Notes under the pieces: generated by a model | Seen by the model: the letters and a program-made list of their open reading frames with translations, nothing else | What the model was told of the DNA's origin: nothing | The model's database searches: none | Origin: Armatimonadota bacterium | GTDB taxonomy: Bacteria > Armatimonadota > SYMT01 | DNA: 11,526 nucleotides | Direction: 5' to 3' | Assembly: GCA_020696885.1 (NCBI GenBank) | Contig: JAJFMS010000237.1 | Span: 1 to 11,526, forward strand | Translations under genes and position numbers: made by a program | Part shown: positions 6,060-11,526 of the stretch, in pieces | How the letters are laid out: the number at the start of each line of letters is the position of its first letter | Position numbering within the stretch: the first letter of the stretch is position 1

Positions 6060-7421
6060 ATGCGATTCCACCTTCTCGCCACCGCCCTGATACTGCTCGC
6101 CTCGCTGGCTCCCGAAGCCGGCGCCGTCGCGCCCACCTGGAAAGCCGGGATCGCGCAGACCGTCATCACGCCGGAGAAGACCCAATGGCTGTCCGGTTAC
6201 GGCAGCAAGCGGCCTGCCGTCGGCAAGCGGCACGACGTCTGGGTGAAGGCGCTGGCGCTGCAGGACGGGCGCGGCCGGCGCGCGGTGCTGGTGACGAGCG
6301 ACCTGGTGGGCATCTCCAAGGGGATGTATGACCGGGTCTCCGCCGCCGCGAAGAAGCGATTCCGCCTGGACCGCTCACAGTTGGTGCTCACCTACAGCCA
6401 CAACCACTGCGCGCCGGTAACCACGGACGTGCTGCCGGACTATTACCCGCTGGAGCCGGACGACTGGAAGCAGGTGGACGCCTACTCCGTGGAGCTGGAG
6501 CGGCGCGTGCTGGACACCATCGGCGAGGCGCTGGACCGTCTGAAGCCGGCCCGCCTCTTCACCGGCGAGGGGAAGGCGACTTTTGCCGTGAACCGCCGGA
6601 ACAACAAGGAGGCGGAGGTCCCGGCGCTGCTGGCGGACGGGAAGCCGCTGCTGGGACCGGTGGACCACAGCGTGCCGCTGCTGGTGGTGCGGGATCCGGA
6701 CGACCGGCTCCAGGCGCTGATCTTCGGCTATGCCTGCCACCCCACCACCCTCAGCGACGATCAGTGGTGCGGCGACTACCCTGGTTACGCGCAGTTGGAG
6801 CTCCAGCGCCGCCATCCCGGCGCGACCGCCCTCTTCTGGACCGGCTGCGGCGGAGATCAGAACCCGCTGCCCCGTCGCACAGTAGCCCTTTGCGAGCAGT
6901 ACGGTCGCCGGCTGGCGGACGGCGTGGACGAGGCGCTGGCCGGGAAGCTGGAGCCGGTGAGCCCGGAGCTGCGCACCGCCCACGACTTCGTGACCCTGAA
7001 CTTCGATCGTCGTCCCACCCGAGCGGAGCTGGAGGCGGATGCGAAATCCGGTAACCCGGTGCGGGCTCGCTGGGCGAAACGCGTGCTCCCGCTGCTGGAT
7101 GCCGGACACCGGTTCCCGGAGAGCGTGGAGTATGGCGTCTCGGTCTGGCGGCTGGGCCAAGACCAGCTCTGGATCGGGCTGGGCGGTGAGGCGGTGGTGG
7201 ACTACTCGCTCCGCTTCAAACGGGACTTCGGACCGCGGACCTGGGTGGCCGGCTACGCGCACGACATGGTCGGCTACGTGCCCTCCCGGCGCGTCTGGAA
7301 AGAGGGCGGCTACGAGGCCGAGTTCATCTACGAATACGGCTGGCTGGCTTACCGCTGGACCGAGGATACGGAGGACCGCATTGTCGCTGCCGTCCAGCGG
7401 CTGGTGAAGAAGGTGCGCTGA
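6060..7421 (+). CDS. Secreted neutral/alkaline ceramidase-like hydrolase (N-terminal domain only)
   Basis: The product is 453 aa with a Sec signal peptide (hydrophobic residues 4-17, cleavage near AGA-VAP at about 21-23). The rest matches the neutral/alkaline non-lysosomal ceramidase N-terminal domain layout: AGIAQTVITP near residue 30, SHNHCAP (H114, H116) for the THTHSGP metal motif, YACHPTTLS (H227) for the second His ligand, GCGGDQNP (264-269) at the place of GDVSPN, GLGGE (E377) for the Glu ligand, and AGYAHDMVGYVP (Y399/Y406) for the Tyr region. A single zinc centre is therefore likely. The nucleophilic Ser of true ceramidases is replaced by Asn268, and the C-terminal domain of the ~650-aa enzymes is missing, so ceramide amidase activity is doubtful. 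CGGAGA precedes the ATG by about 7 nt. It is convergent with the next gene, 13 bp apart. Confidence 0.85.
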   Translation: MRFHLLATALILLASLAPEAGAVAPTWKAGIAQTVITPEKTQWLSGYGSKRPAVGKRHDVWVKALALQDGRGRRAVLVTSDLVGISKGMYDRVSAAAKKRFRLDRSQLVLTYSHNHCAPVTTDVLPDYYPLEPDDWKQVDAYSVELERRVLDTIGEALDRLKPARLFTGEGKATFAVNRRNNKEAEVPALLADGKPLLGPVDHSVPLLVVRDPDDRLQALIFGYACHPTTLSDDQWCGDYPGYAQLELQRRHPGATALFWTGCGGDQNPLPRRTVALCEQYGRRLADGVDEALAGKLEPVSPELRTAHDFVTLNFDRRPTRAELEADAKSGNPVRARWAKRVLPLLDAGHRFPESVEYGVSVWRLGQDQLWIGLGGEAVVDYSLRFKRDFGPRTWVAGYAHDMVGYVPSRRVWKEGGYEAEFIYEYGWLAYRWTEDTEDRIVAAVQRLVKKVR

Positions 7422-7434
7422 CGTCCACCGGGGT

Positions 7435-8841
7435 TCAGCCCGAGCCGTGGATAAACCGAACTTCGAGCCCGCGCGCCGGGCCGTTCGTCTTGGGGCTGGC
7501 CTCGCGGAAGCCGGAGCTGGTGAACGCCACCGAGAGAGCCGTTTGGAGGCACGGGGCTTCACTGCCGCCCAGCCCTCCCCCCAGATTGAGCGTCTCGACA
7601 AAGCAGAGGCCGTCCGGCGTCAGCAGGCGCGCGTACCGATCGGCCAGGGCCGGCCAGCTCTCCGGCGGGAGCACGGCGGCCAGGCGGTCGTCGTAGATGC
7701 AGTCGAAGGTCTCGCCGGTTTCCCAGTCCATGATGTCGGCGGTGACGAAGGTGACGCTGCCGCCCGAAGCCGCCTCCCGCGCCACCCGGCGCAGGCTGGC
7801 CTCGGGATCGAATACCTGCACCGTCCCGATACCCCGCTCCTTCCGGGTGGTGTAGCCCGGGAGAAAGCCGGCGAGCAGCTCCGGCGTAGGGTGCGCCTGG
7901 GAGACGGACCGGTTTGCGACCGAGGAGAGATCCACCACCGTCACCTCGAAGCCGACGTGTGCGAGCGCGTGGGGCTGCAGCGAGCAGCCGTTGCCCACCA
8001 GCAGCACCCGGCGCACGCCCCGCTGCCGCAGCAGCTCGAGCTGCGAATCCAGGAAGCTGCGCCCCATCCCGAAGTGGGCCACCTGGCACTCGAACGGGTC
8101 TTCGAGCGTACGCGCCCAGTACGCGTTCCAGACCTCGTTCAGCGGTGCGTCTCGCCGCGCGACCAGAGACTCCCCCGCGGCGTTCACGGCGGATGCTCCG
8201 TGGTCCAGGAGCAGCTCCACCAGCGCCTCACCTGCTTCGCCGCGCTGCGCGGCGAGCAGCAGGGACGTACTCCCCTCCCGGTCTCGCGCGCTTGCGTCTG
8301 CGCCTTGCTCAAGCAGTAGCTCCACCACGTCCGGCAGACCGAGGCGGACAAAGTGCATCAGGGGAGTGCGACCGCGGTCGTCCGCCTGGTTGACGTTCGC
8401 ACCGGCGCACACCAGGGCGTACACCACCTGGCGAATCCGCTCGTCGGCGAGAGGACGCTCGCACCCCTGGTCACAGCGCACGCGCAGCAGGACGGTCTCC
8501 CCGCGGAAACCAGCCGCGTTCGGATCCGCGCCGCGCTCCAGCAGCAGGCGGACCGTCTCGACGTGACTGAAGGAGGCGGCCGACATGAGCGAAGTGCCTC
8601 CGGACCGGTTCGCCAGGTTCGGATCGGCTCCGTGGTCCAGCAGCAAACGCACCGTTTCGAGATGCCCCTCTGCCGCCGCGCCACACAACGCTGAGTAACC
8701 CACCGGGTCGAGAGCATTCACCTGCGCCCCCTTCCGCAGTGCGGCGAGCAGTTTGTCGTTCTGCCCTCGCCGGGCGGCCTGGTAGAACGCCGGCAGCTTT
8801 TTCAGGACGCGCTCCCACTCCTTCTCGAATTCCTGCGACAT
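7435..8841 (-). CDS. Ankyrin-repeat / SAM-methyltransferase fusion protein
   Basis: The product is 468 aa. Residues 15-225 hold five to six ankyrin repeats with classic features: GYSALCGAAAEGHLETVRLL then LDHGADPN, TSLMSAASFSHVETVRLLLE, and RTPLMHF...VVELLLEQGAD; the fourth has an insertion of about ten residues. Residues 240-468 form a class I methyltransferase: RVLLVGNGCSLQPHALAH (motif I, from 278), then VTVVDLS (D304), VTFVTADIMDW (373-383), FDCIYDD (389-395), and LLTPDGLCFVETL. The ankyrin part probably recruits a protein partner; the methyl acceptor is unknown. No signal peptide is visible. The start is set at ATG 8841. The frame is open to 8922, but that extension would run through an intergenic inverted-repeat arm. 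Upstream GGGGAA is a modest ribosome-binding site. Confidence 0.85.
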   Translation of the reverse strand: MSQEFEKEWERVLKKLPAFYQAARRGQNDKLLAALRKGAQVNALDPVGYSALCGAAAEGHLETVRLLLDHGADPNLANRSGGTSLMSAASFSHVETVRLLLERGADPNAAGFRGETVLLRVRCDQGCERPLADERIRQVVYALVCAGANVNQADDRGRTPLMHFVRLGLPDVVELLLEQGADASARDREGSTSLLLAAQRGEAGEALVELLLDHGASAVNAAGESLVARRDAPLNEVWNAYWARTLEDPFECQVAHFGMGRSFLDSQLELLRQRGVRRVLLVGNGCSLQPHALAHVGFEVTVVDLSSVANRSVSQAHPTPELLAGFLPGYTTRKERGIGTVQVFDPEASLRRVAREAASGGSVTFVTADIMDWETGETFDCIYDDRLAAVLPPESWPALADRYARLLTPDGLCFVETLNLGGGLGGSEAPCLQTALSVAFTSSGFREASPKTNGPARGLEVRFIHGSG

Positions 8842-8876
8842 AGTTCCCCGCCCTTGCATCCGCCCACGGTCAATAG

Positions 8877-8976
8877 CTCCCCACCTTACCAAGGAGGGGC
8901 CGGGGGAGGTCCTTCCTATCACGGCGGTCGTCGCCGAGAGAACCTCCCCCTACCCCCTCCTTGGTAAGGAGGGGAG
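8877..8976. repeat. Long imperfect inverted repeat (CCTTACCAAGGAGGGG arms)
   Basis: The left arm 8877-8910 and right arm 8942-8976 are complementary apart from one mismatch and a short CC/GTA difference. They share the core CCTTACCAAGGAGGGG and an outer GGGGGAGGT. The 31-nt centre holds a smaller GGCG...CGCC hairpin. The element lies between the DUF1552 stop and the ankyrin-methyltransferase start, both on the minus strand. It could end DUF1552 transcription or be a nonautonomous interspersed element. The inner segment CCAAGGAGGGG is itself near-palindromic with its surroundings, so alternative local folds exist. Confidence 0.8.
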
Positions 8977-9013
8977 ACCTCGCGCGGTAGGGGCGGCTGT
9001 GCACCCGGGGTGC

Positions 9014-10363
9014 CTACGCCAGTCCCGTGAGCGTCCCCGTGGCGTCCTGGAACTTAGCGGTCTCCACACCCATCTTCTGGATCACGGTGAGCAGCACGTT
9101 CGCGAGCGGCGGGTGCTTGTCCGGGTCGTGCGCCAGGTGCCGGTCGTGCTTCAGGCCCCAGGCGGCGCCGCCGGCCACCAGGAGCGGCAGGTTCTTGGGG
9201 GAGTGGTCCCCCTTCTCGCCGCTGTTCATGCCGGATCCGTAGACCACCATCGTGTGGTCCAGCATGGTCCGCCCGCCCTCTTCGGTGGACTGCAGGAAGG
9301 TGAGGAACCGGGCCAGGCGCTCGATGTGGAATTTGTCGATGGCGGCAAGCTTCTGCAGCATGCCGGGGTCGCCGCCGTGGTGGGAGAGCTCGTGGTGGTT
9401 CTCGCCGCCCCCGCCGTAGCCGCCGGCCTCCCGCGACCACTCGAAGGTGATCACCCGGGTAGTATCCGTAAGGAACGCCAGGTAGGAGATCTCCAGCATT
9501 ACGTCCAGCCACATCGGGCGGTCGTGCGCGTTGCCGGGCTGACTGTTGAGCTGCAGGCCGGCGCTGGGGACCTTCGCCTTCGGCACGTCGATCCAGGCCA
9601 CCTGGCGCTGCACCCGCAGCTCCGTCTCGCGCACGGAGGCGAGGTATTCGTTCACCTTGGCCTGGTCCGCGCGGCCCAGCTTCATATCCAGCGCCTTCGC
9701 CTCGGCTAGCACGTCAACCAGGATGCTGCGCTTCTCGGCCAGTCGCTGGAGCGCGGCTTCGCGGGAGGCGGCATCGTCCGGGACGAACAGGCGCTGGAAG
9801 AGCCGCTGCGGGCTGTTCTCACTGGGCAGCGGCGTACCGTTCCGGTCGAACGCCAGGGTGTGGCTGTGGAGCGCGCTGCCGGTGCCGGACATGTCCCCGA
9901 TCTCCAGGGACGGGAACCGCGTCTGCGCGCCGATCTGGTCCGCGATGAACTGGTCGGCGGAGATGCTGTTGGTGTAGTCCTTACCGGGCACGCCTTTCAG
10001 GTTGGCCCCGGTGAGCCAGGTGTCGGCGCCGGAGTGGCCGCCGGTGGCCTGCGGGTGCCCGAGCCCGCTGAGCACGGAGAGCTGCTTGCGGTGCGGCGTC
10101 AGCGGCTGCAGCGTGGGGGACAGCGGATAGCCCGCGCCCTGCCCGGTGGGCACCCACTGCGTGATGTTGACGCCGTTCGGCACGTAGCAGAAGATCGCCC
10201 GCGGCACCGGCTTCGCGCCGGACTTCTGGAGCGGCTGGAAGGTGGAAGGCGCCGCGTAGCCGGCGCGGGGGAGCATCGCTTCGAGCAGCGGCAGCCCGAG
10301 CGAGGCGCCGAGACCACGCAGCACGGTGCGGCGCGAAAGGGGGGTGTGGAAGAGTGGATTCAT
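9014..10363 (-). CDS. DUF1552 domain protein, Tat-exported
   Basis: The product is 449 aa. The N-terminus MNPLFHTPLSRRTVLRGLGA with SLGLPLLEAM is a twin-arginine signal (R11, R12), so the protein is exported folded. The rest matches the DUF1552 family of planctomycete-type genomes: RAIFCYVPNGVN, then SVLSGLGHPQATGGHSGADT and WLTGA, QFIADQIGAQTRFPSLEIG, then ENHHELSHHGGDPGMLQKLAAI, MVVYGSGMNSGEKGDHSPKN and LPLLVAGG. The many His/Asp positions and the alkaline-phosphatase-like C-terminal layout suggest a metal-dependent fold, but no reaction is established for the family. In these genomes DUF1552 is regularly paired with a DUF1592/DUF1588/DUF1585 protein, as here. ATG 10363 overlaps the preceding small ORF's stop (ATGA). 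No good ribosome-binding site is seen, which suits translational coupling. The longer open frame upstream is out of register with the family. Confidence 0.92.
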   Translation of the reverse strand: MNPLFHTPLSRRTVLRGLGASLGLPLLEAMLPRAGYAAPSTFQPLQKSGAKPVPRAIFCYVPNGVNITQWVPTGQGAGYPLSPTLQPLTPHRKQLSVLSGLGHPQATGGHSGADTWLTGANLKGVPGKDYTNSISADQFIADQIGAQTRFPSLEIGDMSGTGSALHSHTLAFDRNGTPLPSENSPQRLFQRLFVPDDAASREAALQRLAEKRSILVDVLAEAKALDMKLGRADQAKVNEYLASVRETELRVQRQVAWIDVPKAKVPSAGLQLNSQPGNAHDRPMWLDVMLEISYLAFLTDTTRVITFEWSREAGGYGGGGENHHELSHHGGDPGMLQKLAAIDKFHIERLARFLTFLQSTEEGGRTMLDHTMVVYGSGMNSGEKGDHSPKNLPLLVAGGAAWGLKHDRHLAHDPDKHPPLANVLLTVIQKMGVETAKFQDATGTLTGLA

Positions 10364-10554
10364 TCGTGTCGTCCGAACCTGGCCAAGCCAGAGACTGAAA
10401 GGGGTGGAGCCTGTGCGGCGACCCTGGGGAGGTTCTGGTCGCAGCCCTGGGTGATGCAATCCGGAGTGGGGCCGGGACCGTCGTCGTCCTGGCCGCAGCC
10501 TTTGCCGCAGAATAAGGCCACTATCGCCAGCCCCAAGAGGAGATTGAGTCGCAT
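10360..10554 (-). CDS. Small lipoprotein-like ORF between DUF1592 and DUF1552 genes
   Basis: The product is 64 aa. It starts with MRLNLLLGLAIVALFCGKGC, a short positively charged then hydrophobic segment ending in two cysteines (C16, C20), followed by QDDDGPGPTPDCITQGCD with two more (C33, C38). This resembles a lipoprotein signal followed by an acidic, proline-rich linker, though neither C16 nor C20 sits in a canonical lipobox. The ATG is preceded by GAGGAA at 7 nt, 33 nt after the DUF1592-type stop, and the TGA overlaps the DUF1552 ATG. That tight spacing and good ribosome-binding site are the main evidence that it is translated. The C-terminal 25 residues look unstructured. It may simply couple translation of the two flanking genes or may be a small envelope protein. 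I do not recognise a family. Confidence 0.55.
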   Translation of the reverse strand: MRLNLLLGLAIVALFCGKGCGQDDDGPGPTPDCITQGCDQNLPRVAAQAPPLSVSGLARFGRHE

Positions 10555-10587
10555 TACCGTTTCCTCGATCCGTGGGTGCCCTGGCCC

Positions 10588-11526
10588 CTACTTGGTGTTG
10601 AACGGCTCGGACGTGACGATGGAGGTCAGCAGCGACCGCAGCGTGTACCGGCTCCGCTTCATCGCCGCCACGTGCGACTTGAGCGCCGCATCGTCCGAAA
10701 AGCCAAGCTCGCGGCCGAGCGCATAGGTGGCGACCTGGGCGGCGAGGGTGCTCAGGAAGCGGTCTTCCTGCTTCAGCAGTTCCGCCTGCAGCCCTTCGAC
10801 CCCCTGCACCGTGGCGCCGTCCGGCATCTTCGCGCTGGCGTCGATGAGCGGGTCGTTCGCGTCGATGCGGCCCTGGTAGCCGTGTCCTTCGCGGTCTCGC
10901 CACTCGCCGCAGGCATTGAAGTTCTCCAGTGCGAAGCCGAGCGGGTCGATCTTATCGTGGCAGCGGGCGCAGGCGGGGTTCTCCCGGTGGATCTGCAGGC
11001 GCTGGCGGACGGTAGCCTTGTCGATGCCCGGCACCTTCGAGGCGATCTCCCCCACGTTGGCGACCGGCAGCCCGGGGTCCATCCCCAGCAGCGTGCGCAG
11101 GATCCAGACCCCGCGCGTGACCGGCGAGGTGCGGGTGCCGTTAGACGTGAGGCTCTGGATGGACGCCTGCGTCACCAGCCCGCCCCGGTGTGACCCGGGC
11201 GGCGCCGGCACCCGGCGGATGGCGTCCCCCTTCACCCCGGGGATGCCGTAGAACCGCGCGAGACGCTCGTTGATGGTGAGGAAGTCGCTCTTGATGAAGC
11301 TGCGCGCGTCCACGTCGTGGCGCAGGATCTCGGCGAAGAACCCCTCCGTCTCCCGGACCATGGAGATCTCCAGGTGCCGGTCGTACTCCGGGTAGAGGGT
11401 TTGCGCGGGCGGGTTCGCTCCCACCTTACGCAGGCCGAGCCACTGCCCCGCGAAGTTCTTCACGAAGGCGTCGCTCTTCGGATCGGCCAGCATGCGGTCC
11501 ACCTGCGCGCCGAGCACCGCCGGCTT
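10588..11526 (-). CDS. DUF1592/DUF1588/DUF1585 cytochrome-like protein (N-terminus outside window)
   Basis: The C-terminal 312 codons are present; the 5' part lies beyond the right edge. In order: the end of DUF1592 (AVLGAQVDRMLADPKSDAFV, then NFAGQWLGL and the LYPEYD...ETEGFFAEIL stretch, then FLTINERLARFYGIPGV), DUF1588 (HRGGLVTQASIQSLTSNGTR, TSPVTRGVWILRTLLG, and HRENPACARCHDKIDPLGFA with its CxxCH haem c site), and DUF1585 (PDGATVQGVEGLQAELL, ATYALGRELGFSDD, LLTSIVTSEPFN). These large secreted multi-domain proteins are found in Planctomycetota-type genomes next to DUF1552 genes; their substrate is not known. The CARCH motif predicts covalent haem attachment outside the cytoplasm. It is the first visible gene of the operon with the lipoprotein-like ORF and DUF1552. 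Confidence 0.93.
   Translation of the reverse strand, partial: KPAVLGAQVDRMLADPKSDAFVKNFAGQWLGLRKVGANPPAQTLYPEYDRHLEISMVRETEGFFAEILRHDVDARSFIKSDFLTINERLARFYGIPGVKGDAIRRVPAPPGSHRGGLVTQASIQSLTSNGTRTSPVTRGVWILRTLLGMDPGLPVANVGEIASKVPGIDKATVRQRLQIHRENPACARCHDKIDPLGFALENFNACGEWRDREGHGYQGRIDANDPLIDASAKMPDGATVQGVEGLQAELLKQEDRFLSTLAAQVATYALGRELGFSDDAALKSHVAAMKRSRYTLRSLLTSIVTSEPFNTK

Noticed and set aside
6375..7601. A 408-aa minus-strand open frame opposite the ceramidase-like gene
   Set aside because: The plus frame carries all expected family motifs; the antisense frame is open only because of high GC at third positions.
8842..8922. N-terminal extension of the ankyrin-methyltransferase to residue 495
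   Set aside because: It would translate part of the intergenic inverted repeat, and MSQEFEKEW at 8841 gives a natural helical start.
10364..10903. Long N-terminal extension of the DUF1552 frame
   Set aside because: It overlaps the DUF1592-type C-terminus in another frame, and the Tat signal defines the start at 10363.

Overview
The window is 11.5 kb of GC-rich bacterial DNA (about two-thirds G+C by eye). It carries seven intact or edge-truncated protein genes, one secreted repeat protein with an apparent C-terminal frameshift, one small frameshifted gene, and one short lipoprotein-like ORF. Coding runs in alternating blocks on both strands. No rRNA, tRNA, CRISPR array, transposase or phage gene was seen. 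The co-oriented DUF1592/DUF1588/DUF1585 and DUF1552 proteins, plus a short neutral-ceramidase-like secreted hydrolase, are typical of Planctomycetota, Verrucomicrobiota, Acidobacteriota, Armatimonadota or Myxococcota. The sequence does not let me choose among these phyla.

Layout. At the left edge, ribosomal protein L25/Ctc (minus, cut by the edge) is divergent from a small SAM-methyltransferase-like gene (plus). A perfect TATAAT lies in the short gap between them. A perfect 16-bp hairpin then separates the methyltransferase from a convergent aldo/keto reductase (minus). The reductase is divergent from a GNAT acetyltransferase (plus) whose 5' leader can form three consecutive hairpins. Two bases after the GNAT stop begins a small conserved-looking gene broken by one missing base in a G run. 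A 359-bp stretch without a convincing gene follows.

The central gene (3944-5781) encodes a secreted protein of about eight and a half 53-57-residue repeats, possibly a beta-propeller. Its last ~60 codons are in another frame, which again suggests a one-base deletion. A strong terminator and a 30-bp inverted repeat of GGAGTANT-type units follow. Next is the ceramidase-like secreted hydrolase (plus), convergent with an ankyrin-repeat/methyltransferase fusion (minus).

At the right edge a minus-strand operon reads: c-type-cytochrome-like DUF1592/1588/1585 protein (cut by the window edge), a 64-aa lipoprotein-like peptide, then the Tat-exported DUF1552 protein. The small ORF and DUF1552 overlap by ATGA, so they are probably translationally coupled. 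The three products should all act outside the cytoplasmic membrane.

No defence, secondary-metabolite or mobile system is evident. The most unusual items are the repeat protein, the ankyrin-methyltransferase fusion, the tiny cysteine-containing lipoprotein-like ORF in the DUF1592/DUF1552 operon, the structured GNAT leader and two families of intergenic inverted or low-complexity repeats.
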